A stretch of 64,000 nucleotides of DNA from Stomorhina lunata (Eukaryota; Arthropoda; Insecta; Diptera; Rhiniidae): contig OW121741.1 of NCBI GenBank assembly GCA_933228675.1, positions 42,741,080 to 42,805,079 of the forward strand. Direction: 5' to 3'. Made by a program: the position numbers and the translations under genes. Positions 46,776 through 56,789 of the stretch are shown here, piece by piece. The notes beneath the pieces are model-generated. The model had not been told where the DNA came from. It saw only the letters and a program-made list of their open reading frames with translations, and did not search any database. Within the stretch, counting starts at the first letter, position 1. Every line of letters starts with the position of its first letter.

Positions 46776-47564
46776 AATCCAATTTTCGATATGTATGAAA
46801 ATTGTCATTTTTGAAATGGCTGATTCATTTAATGCCATCATATCTTTGGAACAGGATGTTCGAATTTGCTAAAAGTCACAGAATAATAATAGCGAATGAA
46901 ATTATCTTTAAGTCTGCATAAAACTATTTTTTATATGTTAAACGGGTTCGGAGTTTTACACTTCAAATTAAAAGAAATCATTTTTATAACATTTATTAAA
47001 ATGTCAATTTTTCAATTTTTTAAAAACTCACAAAAAATCAAAGATTTGAAAAACTTTCAATTTTTATTACATGGTCTTAAAACTCTAAATATTTTAAGCC
47101 TTAAGTAAAAATAACAAATTTTATATTGGGGGTTATATGGGGTCAAATACGGACCGATTTTCTCGAACTTTCCCAATTCGACACAGTTTGTACAAAAATT
47201 ATGTGTACAATAAATTTACATAAAATTGTTATTATCCTCAGATATAGGAGCTTTTTTGTGAATTTCTTTTAGATTTCATACAAATAAAATGAGGCTACGG
47301 AAAAATATGAAAAATTTTTCATTTTTCAAATAGCATAAACAAAAAATATTTCATTCATAGAGCAATTTTTGTTAGTTTTTTTAAATATTTTGGGTTTTCG
47401 AATATTTTCATATTGTTGGTAGCATACAAAATAAATATTTTCTGGTAGTAATATTTTTTGGTAGCAAGAATTTTTCATTTCAAAATATTTTTCTAAAAAA
47501 ATATTTGAACTTAAAATTTATGAACTAAAAAAATATGAGAAATTTTGAAATTGAAACTACCAAT

Positions 47565-48812
47565 CAGAGACCGAATATTGTTTTATTTTTTAAATCAATC
47601 AAGTATAAATATCATTGCCGATGAAAATTTATTTTCATTTCGATCGATGAATAAAAATGAGGGATTTATATTTGAAATATAAATATCCCTCATGATGAAA
47701 ATTTTAAATATCTTGAACGATAAATATCCGAACAGAAAAATATTTTATTGATTGTTTTATTTTTGAACTTCTGTTTTGACTTTGAAAAATAAAATATTTT
47801 TGAAATTATAAAACTTTTAACAATGAATGTATGAATATGTTTTCAATTAATTGCAACGTTTTAGGACATCGAAGTTAAACCTAATAGTCCTAATGGAACT
47901 ATTGGTGGCTTATTTGACTCGCAAAACCATTTCAACATATAATTTGCAACAATAATTGAATTTATTGTTATTTAAACGTCCTAAAGACTTTTTATACCAG
48001 GACAAATCTTCTTCTGTCATTCTTGGCTCCCAATGGAGCATAGGGAATGGAAGGATGCAGAATTGCCTGACGTCTCTAGCTACCAGGTAAGAACTGTATC
48101 CAAATCCCACTCTAACCTTCTCGTGGTACATCCTGGAAACCTTAGCAACCTAGTTTTAGATGCGGTAAACAACCAGTGTGGGATTCTAGGTCAGGGCTAA
48201 TATAAAAGGGAGTTATCTAAGAACCATTCCAACGTATATGGTCTAAGGGTCTAAGATAATTGTACTTCGTAAAGTACGAAAATGCAGCGTCTGTTCAACA
48301 TGTTAGTTGCGGCTGCAAGCGGGCCTCAGTCTCGGATCGAGCGGCTCGCTATACAAACGTGCCTTGTGTCTTTGGACCCATCACCCACCGACTTAGCACT
48401 CACGATGTTTTAAGCATTAAAAGAAACAATATTACAGAATATACTACTCCAAGGGGTAATCATGCGAGAAATCCCCCTGCTACGGCAGTTGGCGCAAGGA
48501 TTTTGGAGTTTCCTAATCTATGCAAGAACATTATGATGAATGAAACCAGGACAGATACAGAAATAAAATTTGAATATTTTCTACCAATTTTTTTTTTCAT
48601 CGGATGAAAAAAGATGAAAATAATTTTGAACTGATAAATATCCCAAACGATTTTTTTATTTTTTATTTTCATCGGATTGAAAAACGATACAAAATTTTTT
48701 GAACAATTAAAAATCTTTGGGGATATTTATTATTTTTTAAACTTCAATGATTGTTTTTGTATGGATTAAAATATGAAAATATTGTTTTAAAAGTATTAAT
48801 ATTCGGTCTCTG
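47565..48812. mobile_element. hAT-type non-autonomous element (8-bp TSD) carrying LINE sequence
   Basis: Ends CAGAGACCGAATATT...AATATTCGGTCTCTG, flanked by CTACCAAT at 47557-47564 and 48813-48820. Reversed sequence at 50860-50890 shows the unoccupied form (actaccaatagcagac), confirming the target site. Inside lie subterminal 'gataaatatcc/atgaaaat' motifs and, at 47870-48550, the LINE 5' region shared with 15255-15745. There is no transposase, so it would depend on a hAT enzyme in trans. Confidence 0.82.
47870..48550 (+). repeat. LINE-family 5' segment, second copy
   Basis: Matches 15255-15745 ('tacatcctggaaacc', 'gatgcggtaaacaacc', 'gggattctaggtcagggcta', 'cgggcctcagtctcggatcg'). The open frame 48260-48607 has CGCKRASVSDRAARYTN and then runs into AT-rich element sequence. 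It has been captured inside the hAT-type element. Confidence 0.75.
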
Positions 48813-48891
48813 CTACCAATAGCAGACTAAAAATTTTTAACTACAAAATATGAAGAATTCAAATATTGAAACTAAAAAATTTCAAATATTA

Positions 48892-49047
48892 GCTGTGTTC
48901 CAGAACTACCAATACTGTACAATATTGTACAAGTTTTAATCAGAAACTACAGGAAAGTGTTCCTGTACTGAAAAAATATGACTTAATTGTAATTTCTGGT
49001 TAAAAATTGTACAATATTGTACAGTATTGGTAGTTCTGGAACACAGC
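48892..49047. mobile_element. 156-bp Tc1/mariner-type MITE
   Basis: Near-perfect inverted arms of about 41 bp starting GCTGTGTTCCAGAACTACC, flanked by TA on both sides (48890-48891, 49048-49049). Each arm contains its own palindrome 'tgtacaatattgtaca'. Central 70 bp is non-coding. The TA target suggests Tc1/mariner mobilisation. Confidence 0.82.
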
Positions 49048-49334
49048 TATTGAATCTAAAAATTTCAAATTAAATTGTTGAAATTAAAATTGCAGACGAA
49101 GAATTCTTGAATTGAAAAAAATATGAGGAATAAAAAGTTTCAATAACCAAAAACTAAAATTACAAATTGATCATCAAAAAGAAACTCAAATGAAATTTGG
49201 AAGATTAAGACAAAAAAGTACTTCATATTTGTATTATTTCCTGAAGATGCGAATACAATTAAGAAAAATGTTGATTTCAACAGAAAGATGGACATAGCTA
49301 AAACGATAATAAACGATAACGATAAAACGGTCAC

Positions 49335-49560
49335 CACCATAGGTGGAATCTGTATATTTTGCTGATGTTTGTAACGCATAAAAATATCGGTCTGAGAACC
49401 ACCTATACCGATCGATTCAGAATCACTCGCAGAGTCGATTTAACGATGTCTGTCTGAATTTTTGTACAAGTATTACTACTTCGGGTACCTCCCATAGGGA
49501 TGCCTTTCCGAATTAGAGTTTTTGGCCCTTTACAGCCACAAATTATTTGTATTTTATTAA
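49335..49560 (+). repeat. mini-me/DINE-1-like copy
   Basis: 'caccaccataggtgg', 'gatgtttgtaacgcataaa', 'tatcggtctgagaacca', 'gaatcactcgcagagtcgat' and 'gatgtctgtctg', then a diverged tail. Confidence 0.7.
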
Positions 49561-49815
49561 TGTAGGAATTGGCTCATATTTGACAATACATACTTAATAT
49601 ACAAGACACAATCGCAAAAGTCTTTTAAAACCCTATGAAAGCACAAAAACATGAATTTTTACTTTTATTTTCTTATGTGGACAAAACGAAAAAACAGATT
49701 TTTTAAAGAAATGACCGATATCAATAAAATTTATTGAAATAATTATGGATAACCAAAAATCTTCTTATAAAATTATCAATAATTTAAATTTGTCTATAAG
49801 AATTTAACAATATTT

Positions 49816-50480
49816 ATACCCTTCACCACAAAAGGTGGAAAGGGTATTATAAGTTTGTGCTGATGTTTGTAACGCATAGAAATATTTGTCTTAGACCCAC
49901 CTTTTAGTATACCAATAGGCTTAGAATCACTTTCTGAGTCGATTTAGCGATGTCCGTCCGTCCGTCCGTCTGGCTGGATGGACCCCCATGTAAACCTTGT
50001 AATCAAACTACAGGTCGCACTTCTAAAGATAATTTGATGAAATTTGGCACAGATAATTTTTTTGATAAGGGGACCATGGCTATTGAAATTGGTCAAAATC
50101 GGTCCATTATTTATGGTACCTCTCATAGGTCCCACTTCCCGGAATTGCTATATTGGCCACAAATATCAATATTTTTTCATGAAATTTAAAACAGATACTG
50201 CTTATGTAAACTTAAATCACTGTACTGTTTCGTTGAAATCGGTCCACATTTGACCATAGCTCCCATACAAACTCTTCTTCAAAAACGCACTAAATGAGAC
50301 AAAAAATCACTAAAACGCTCGTAAATCTAAAGATAATGAAAATTTTGAGTTTATTTTTTGCATACATAATTTTTGTAACAACTATAATCAATTTGCCAAA
50401 TTTCGAGATAATCGGTCCACATTTGACCCTAGCTCTCATATAAGTCCAAATGACGGAAACAGCTTAAATATATAAGTTTT
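49816..50480 (+). repeat. mini-me/DINE-1-like copy, the most complete
   Basis: Full order: 'cccttcaccacaaaaggtgg', 'gggtattataagtttgtgc', 'gatgtttgtaacgcataga', 'ttgtcttagacccacc', the core 'gagtcgatttagcgatg' followed by GTCC x4, then 'gatgaaatttggcacagata', 'ggtacctctcataggtcc' and 'tttgaccatagctcccata'. It is the best guide to the family and gives the empty sites for the two MITEs at 54240 and 54589. Confidence 0.8.
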
Positions 50481-50828
50481 AAAAAAATATTTGTATGATG
50501 GCAAAATTTAGCAAATATTTAAACACGACATTCGACGCATAAGTTGGCTGGTGGGTGTTGATTCAATTTTGACTTTACTCAATATAAAAGAAAATGCAAA
50601 TATTCTGCGGAATACAAGTTTTCATTAAGAAATAGAGGTATGATATATATTAGAATTGGCGCTTTAGTTTGACTTTGTTGATTATTTCCTTTATTTTAAG
50701 AAGTTTTTGTTTTAAATCTTGGATTTTTAAAATTTTGAATGCTTATATTTTCTAAGTTTCAGAATTTAAAGCCTGCAATCAAGTTTCAATATTATAATTT
50801 AAAGAAATTTTAAGTTGTAATATTTGAA

Positions 50829-51180
50829 TTCCTCATATTCTGTAGTTAAAAAATTTTTAGTCTGCTATTGGTAGTTTCAATTTCAAAATTTCTCATATTT
50901 TTTTAGTTTCATAAATTTTAAGTTTTCATATTTTTTTCGTAAAATATTTTGAAATGAAAAATTCTTGCTACAAAAAAATATTACTATCAGAAAATATTTT
51001 TTTGTTAGCAATTTTTATAGCAAAACTAAAAAAATAGCTTTTCCAAAGAATTTCAAATTTATGAAATATGGATTTAGTTTCAATATTTATAGTTTTTTAT
51101 TGCCGAAAATTATTTGAATTGAAATATTTTTTTAGTTTTCATTTCAAATTATGAAATATTCAACAATTTTTATACAAAAC
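50829..51180 (-). repeat. Inverted copy of the sequence hosting the hAT-type element
   Basis: Reverse complement of 47400-47556 joined to 48821-48888 ('actaccaatagcagactaaa', 'aactacaaaatatgaa/gaatatgagg', 'ttttgaaattgaaactacca'). This shows an unoccupied CTACCAAT site. Both regions are AT-rich and non-coding. Confidence 0.65.
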
Positions 51181-51185
51181 TCGTA

Positions 51186-51493
51186 GTAAAATTTGTTTAG
51201 ACCTACTTCAAAATTTTGAGCGATTTTTTCTACTTGTAGCAAAAAAATATTTCAAACCAAGTCTCATGAAAGTATTTCGTGAAATTTTTAACAATAAATT
51301 TTTGTCTGATTTTGCACAAATTGTTTATGTTGCGATATAATAAAATTTGTTTAGACCTACTTCAAAATTTTGAACGATTTTTTCTACTTGTAGCAAAAAA
51401 ATATTTCAAACCAAGTCTCATGAAAGTATTTCGTGAAATTTTTAACAATAAATTTTTGTCTGATTTTGCACAAATTGTTTATGTTGCGATATG
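51186..51493 (+). repeat. Near-identical 154-bp tandem duplication
   Basis: Unit 51186-51339 is repeated at 51340-51493 with only a few differences (for example tttgagcg vs tttgaacg). It includes 'gtttagacctacttcaaaat' and 'ccaagtctcatgaaagtatt'. The high identity implies a recent event. Confidence 0.85.
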
Positions 51494-52204
51494 AATAACT
51501 CCAAAACCGTTGATTTAAACAAAATGTTTTTTCAAGTCTTAAGAGTAAATTCATAATCCATTGATAAATTTTTCAATAAAATTGGACAAGTCGTTTTCAA
51601 AACTAACAACTTCTTAAAAAATCCTTAATTTAAGAAAAAAAAAAAAAAATATCAATGTAAAAATTTCTGGTGTTTTTGCCTTATGATCTAGTAAAACATA
51701 TAAAAAATGTTTACTTAATTATGGCTGTTGTCCAGTGTAATTAAGAATCAAATAATATAAAATCTGCATTTCGACATGAAAACATGACAAACATTTGATT
51801 AGATATTTTGATACATTTCAAATAGGTCCAAGATAGGTTAATACTTTAGATTTTTTGTACTTTCAAAGCCTGTCCGTCTGTTGAAAATACAATAGGACCT
51901 ATGAGAAAGGAGCTAGATAAAAATATCTCTTATTTATTGGATAACATTTAAAACCTAGTAAATAACAAGTTATGATAGCTATGAAATTTAGAACAGAGAA
52001 GTTTTATAAAACCAACAGCCAGCATATGACATTTTATAGTCCCCCTTGAATCATAGCTTCCAAAGTAATCCTCTCTCGGAAACCACGACGAAGTATTTAA
52101 ATGCTATTAAATTTTAAACGATACCTGTTATGGCAACAAAGTTAAGAGAACAAAGTTTTATATATGTGACAGTGCATAGAGGAAGGAACTAAGGACATTT
52201 TGCT

Positions 52205-52312
52205 CGCATAGTGAAAGGGACTTAAGGGTAAAAAATATTTAAATCTTTAAAATGGCTTTCCTGAACAAAACCGTTTTTACCCTTTTTCTATGCGCTGACA
52301 CAAATGTTAATA
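52205..52312. repeat. Short MITE-like repeat, second copy
   Basis: Counterpart of 22125-22225. The ends, with 'gcatagtgaaaggg' and 'ccctttttctatgc', are inverted repeats. It is non-coding. Confidence 0.55.
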
Positions 52313-52360
52313 TATATGTTAAATATTCGATCTACATTTGACTACAGCTTTCATATATAT

Positions 52361-52606
52361 AATTCCCACGACCACATTCCAATTGTAACAAGGGGTACTT
52401 CTCTTAGACAATGAGCTGCATCCGATTCAAATTTTAGACTCATTGAAAGGGGTACGTTTTAACTCCGGTTCCGAAAGGCAAATGCATTAGTTAGAGAAGT
52501 TCTACATAGCCTAATACTCAATAACATGTGGCTAGCTGAGATATGAGATGAACCGCTTTTTTTTGGTATGCTAGGCGGATGACTAACCTGCTAAAACACT
52601 GCGGTT
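52361..52606 (-). mobile_element. tRNA-derived SINE, copy with a deleted B box
   Basis: Minus-strand copy of the 21113-21412 SINE. The A-box side (agcaggttagtcatccgcc, tagcatacc) is present, then a deletion removes the B-box and linker, and the body follows (ctaatgcatttgcctttcgg ... aagtaccccttgttacaatt). The copies differ at many sites, so insertions were independent and old. Confidence 0.72.
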
Positions 52607-53390
52607 TACCTATAGCTTTCATATTACGTTTAAATACCACGAAATGTTAAAGTGTAGTAGCTCTGATGATCGAATGTAGTACAAATAAATTACAAATAGC
52701 AACAAGTGTAAACATAATTTAATGATTTCAGATTCCGCACAGCCAAATATAACATTCTTATAGCACGTTCACACTATTCAATTTAACGAGTTTTTAAACA
52801 CGAAAACTAGTTTAAGACTCACGCGCACAAGACAATTACTTGAATTTAGATACGTTTTCAAAAGTCACATTTTTTCTTACTTTTTTATATTTTTAACAAT
52901 AATAAAAATTAAAATTTTAAAATTTTCAGAATAATTTGTTATTAACCCTTCCTCATATGTGTAACAAATGGTACGACTCAGTGTGACTTTTGGTATTTTA
53001 AATGTTTTAAAAAGTGTTTTTGTTGAAAACACATACGAAAGTTATAATATTTTTTATTTATAAACATCGTTTTTTTATGTTGTTTTGGAATAAAAACTTT
53101 CCTAATTAGTTCAAATAGCGTGAAATGGTGTTATACATGATTTCCCTATTATCATTCAAAGCTTTTTAAAGTCTTATATATTAGTTCAACAAAAATTGAA
53201 TAAATTTATTTAAATACCTGTCATTTTAACAGTGTAGAATACAACTCTGCACTAAAGTATTTACATAAACAATACGGTAACTCTTTAAAATGTAACATAA
53301 ACAAAAGGCAAAAAACAAAAAGGAAGAAAATTGTAGCAAGACAAATTTTTGTAAAAATTTCTTAAATGTTCAAGAAAATCAGTCTTAAAA

Positions 53391-53930
53391 ATGCAATGTC
53401 CTATTGGTAATCATTTATTACGTGGCCCCGGCGTTTACATAACAAGTCCACGCCTTATAAGGTTCGTCAATAAATTCTTTGTTGATTTCTTACCCTCGGA
53501 AAAAGTTTGTGAAAAATGTAAAAGAGATATAGAAAATGTCTACGAATATAAAATGAAACGAGCACTGGGGGCTAGGGCATACAACTCGTCCTTAAGTAGT
53601 GACCACAGCAGTGAACAATCAGCCACAGAAGTAAACAGAAACAATCAAAGTAATCAGAATAAAAAGAATACCCAAAAAAGTTTGGTTGAACCGTCGAGTA
53701 CATCAACGGAAGACGATGGTCAACCAACCACAAGTGCACAAGCAGCAGCAAAACGTAAAAGAAAAGAAGAACGTCAACAAAATAGAAAGCAGCAGAGAAA
53801 TCTATTGGCCTTAAATGTCCAAAGACGGTCACGTTTGCCTCACATTCAACCTGTTGCAAGACGCCGGCAGTTTGTTAGTGCAAATCCTGATATTATGGAT
53901 ATTTATATTAGGGGAATGACTGGGGGCTGA
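53391..53930 (+). CDS. Unrecognised 179-aa protein, candidate gene
   Basis: An intact ATG-to-stop frame with mixed codon use unlike the flanking AT-rich DNA. Residues 1-62 look folded: C3-x4-H8, RGPGVYITSPRLIRFVNKFF, then C40-E-K-C43, a possible one-zinc C-H-C-C site, and a charged helix. Residues 63-115 are S/N/Q/T-rich and probably disordered. Residues 119-138 are strongly basic (AKRKRKEERQQNRKQQR), a likely nuclear or nucleic-acid-binding segment. The end reads DIMDIYIRGMTGG. I do not recognise the family. It could be a small host gene, a first exon, or an accessory protein of an uncharacterised element. No terminal repeats bracket it; a mini-me copy starts about 100 bp downstream. Confidence 0.55.
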   Translation: MQCPIGNHLLRGPGVYITSPRLIRFVNKFFVDFLPSEKVCEKCKRDIENVYEYKMKRALGARAYNSSLSSDHSSEQSATEVNRNNQSNQNKKNTQKSLVEPSSTSTEDDGQPTTSAQAAAKRKRKEERQQNRKQQRNLLALNVQRRSRLPHIQPVARRRQFVSANPDIMDIYIRGMTGG

Positions 53931-54239
53931 ATTATTTTTTGTATTATTATTTATTTTATTTTTATTTTTTGTTTGTAATTTTATTATCCCATGTTTTGTT
54001 TTCAATTCACTTGCGTTTTAACTATTTAATTTGTTATACCCTTCACTACCATAGGTGGAAAGGGTATTATAAGTTTGTGTTGATGTATGTAACGCATAGA
54101 AATATTTGTCTTAGGCCCACCTTTTAGTATGCCAATAGGCTTAGAATCACTTTCTGAGTCGATTTAGCAGTCCGTCTGGCTGGCTGGACCCCCATATAAA
54201 CCATGTAATCAAAGTACAGGTCGCAATTCTAAAGATAAT

Positions 54240-54466
54240 CAGGTATGTGATGGACATTTTCGTTTTGAAATCGATCGATTTCAGACATATTTTTTAGCTA
54301 ATTTTCGGTTATTTCCCCCAAAAATAATGAAAATTTTGGCTTTAATCCTTTTGACTGATATTTTATCTTTCATTTGGTTTGAGTTTTTTGGGGAAATAAC
54401 CGAAAACCTCAAAAATATATCTGAAATCGATCGATTTGAAAACGATCGTTTTCCATCACAAACCTG
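54240..54466. mobile_element. 227-bp MITE, copy 1
   Basis: Inverted arms of about 75 bp, CAGGTATGTGATGGA...TCCATCACAAACCTG, containing 'gaaatcgatcgatttcaga' and 'ttttcggttattt'. The unoccupied site at 50027-50040 (aaagataatttgatg) shows a 3-bp duplication AAT. A 3-bp target fits PIF/Harbinger-type integration, but this is only suggestive. Confidence 0.85.
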
Positions 54467-54588
54467 AATTTGATGAAATTTTGCACAGATCATTTTTTTG
54501 ATAGTGGGACCATGGCTATTGAAATTCGTAGAAATCGGTCCATTATTTTTGGTACCTCCCATATGTCCTGCTTCCCGGAATTGATATA

Positions 54589-54816
54589 CAGGTATGTGAT
54601 GGAAAACGATCGTTTTGAAATCGATCGATTTCAGATATATTTTGAGATCATTTTCGGTTATTTTCCCAAAAAAATCAAACCAAATGAAAGATAAAATATC
54701 AATCAAACGGGTTATTGCCTACATTTTCATTTTTTGGCGGAAATAACCGAAAATTATCTCAAAAATATATCTGAAAGCGATCGATTTGAAAACGATCGTT
54801 TTTCATCACATACCTG
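54589..54816. mobile_element. 228-bp MITE, copy 2
   Basis: Same family: CAGGTATGTGATGGA...CATCACATACCTG, arms with 'aacgatcgttttgaaatcga'. The unoccupied sequence at about 50140-50155 supports a 3-bp duplication ATA. The interior differs from copy 1, so the two are separate insertions and not a local duplication. Confidence 0.85.
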
Positions 54817-55224
54817 ATATTGACCACAAATATCAATATTTTTTCATTTACAACAACTACTGCTTATGTAAACCACATTTGACCATAGCTCCCATACAAA
54901 CTCTTTGTAAAAACTTTAACCAATTAGCCAAATTTCGAGATAATCGGTCCACATTTGACCCTAGCTCTCATATAAGTCCAAATGAAGGAAACAGCTTAAA
55001 TATATAAGTTTTAAGAAAATGTTTGTATGATGAAAAAATTTTGCAAATATTTTTGATTATTCCAAATACTGGATGTTTGAAAAAGTTCTAAAAAGTAATT
55101 GACTAAAAAAAACTAAGAAATATGTCAACCGTTTGAACATGCAATAGAAACTGATAGGGACCAATTCAATTCATTTAGATTTGCACCAGATGAACATCTT
55201 AAGTACCGGCCGTCCTTTATTATA

Positions 55225-55498
55225 CCTTTCACCACCATATGTTGAAAGGGTTATTGTGTTTGTGCTAAGTTTGTAACGCGTTAAGATATAAGTCCACATT
55301 TAAGTATACCGATCTGCTCAAAAACACTTTCACTTTCGTGTCGACCTAACAATGATCGAGTGGCTGGATTGCTGCTTGGATATCAGTTTTTAGGAAAATT
55401 TAATGAAATTTGACGCAGACATTTTGTTAAATACAAGGATAATTCCTATAATTTTTGCACCAAATCGGGTCATTATTTCGGGTACCTCCTATTGCACT
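55225..55498 (+). repeat. Diverged mini-me-like copy
   Basis: 'tatacctttcaccaccatat', 'ttgtaacgcgttaagatat', 'cactttcgtgtcgacctaac' and 'aaatttgacgcagaca', then 'gggtacctcctat', where the foldback at 55500 interrupts it. Confidence 0.6.
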
Positions 55499-55499
55499 A

Positions 55500-56555
55500 C
55501 ACCATTTTCAATTGTAATTGAGAAATTTTCATTTGAAATTGAGAATTTACATTTGAAAATGAGAAAATTCCAATTGAAATTAAGAATTTTCATTTGAAAA
55601 TGAGAAAGTTTCAATTGAAATTGAGAATTTTCATTTGAATTTGAGAAAATTCCAATTGAAATTGAGGAATTTCATATGAAAATGAGAAATTTTAAATTGA
55701 AAATGGGAATTTTCCATTTGTAAATGAGAATTTTTCATTTGTAATTGAGAAAAGTATAATTGAAAATGAGAAATTTTCATTTGTAGTTGAGAAATTTTCA
55801 TTTCAAATTGAGTTTTCCATTTGAAAATGAGAAATGTTTAATTGAAAATGAGAAATTTCCATTTGTAATTACGAATTTTTTATTTGAAATTGAGTTTTCC
55901 ATTTGAAAATGAGAAATTTTCATTTGTAATTGAGAAAATTCCATTTGAAATTAAGAAATGTGTAATCAAAAATGAGAAATTTCCATTTGTAATTGAGAAA
56001 TTTTTATTGGGTTTATTAAATTTCAAATGAAAATTTCTCAATTACAAATAGAAATTTCTCATTTACAATTACAAATTTCTCAATTTCAAATGGAAATTTC
56101 TCAATTACAAATCAGAAATTCTCATTTTCAAATGGAAAACTCAATTTAAAATAAAAACTTCTCAATTACAAATGGAAATTTCTCATTTTCAATTACACAT
56201 TTCTCAATTTTAAATGAAAAACTCATTTTCAAATGCAAATTTCTCAATTACAAGTGCAAATTTCTCATTTCTATTTGAAATTTTCTCAATTACAAATAAA
56301 AAATTCTCAATTTCAAATAAAAATTTCTCAATTACAAATGGAAATTTCTCAATATCAATTGTAATTTTCTCAAATTCAAATGAAAATTCTCAATTTCAAT
56401 TGGAAATTTCTCATTTCCAAATGCAAATTCTCAATTTCAATTCGAATTTTCTCATTTTCAAATGAAAATTCTCAATTTTAATTGGAATTTTCTCATTTTC
56501 AAATGTAAATTCTCATTTTCAATTGGAATTTTCTCATTTACAATTGAAAATGGTG
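55500..56555. mobile_element. Large low-complexity foldback element A
   Basis: Ends CACCATTTTCAATTG...CAATTGAAAATGGTG. The whole 1056 bp is built of imperfect 21-24 bp units such as 'tttcatttgaaaatgagaaa'; they run in one sense to about 56005 and in the opposite sense afterwards, with a 20-bp centre (attgggtttattaaattt). The left flank is TA, the right flank TG. Open frames inside (for example 56214-56465) only reflect the repeat. It has no coding function. Confidence 0.88.
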
Positions 56556-56789
56556 TGGCTCTACGGAATGGAGATTAAGGCCTCTTAGAGCCATTTTTTT
56601 CTTATTATTTTATTCTATTATATTTCCATTTTTGAAGAGTCTGCATAAAACAAGTTAATTCCCAAATCTTTTTAGCCCATATGCCGACCGAAAACTTACA
56701 TATGTATATGAAGCCATGCCAACTCTTGAAAAGTCTCACCTAAATAAGTCTTCAGGAACATATACTATAATTAACTATAACCTCTTTTG

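Larger units (their letters stand above)
54028..55030 (+). repeat. mini-me/DINE-1-like copy carrying two MITEs
   Basis: Starts 'tatacccttcactaccatag', 'gtaacgcataga' and 'ttgtcttaggcccacc', core 'gagtcgatttagcagtcc'. Compared with 49816-50480 it carries two inserts (54240-54466 and 54589-54816), after which the tail continues with 'tttgaccatagctcccata' and 'gataatcggtccacatttga'. Confidence 0.8.

Noticed and set aside
56214..56465. Open frames inside the foldback elements (also 57824-58136)
   Set aside because: They are translations of the 21-24 bp micro-repeat (F/S/N-rich) and appear in several overlapping frames.
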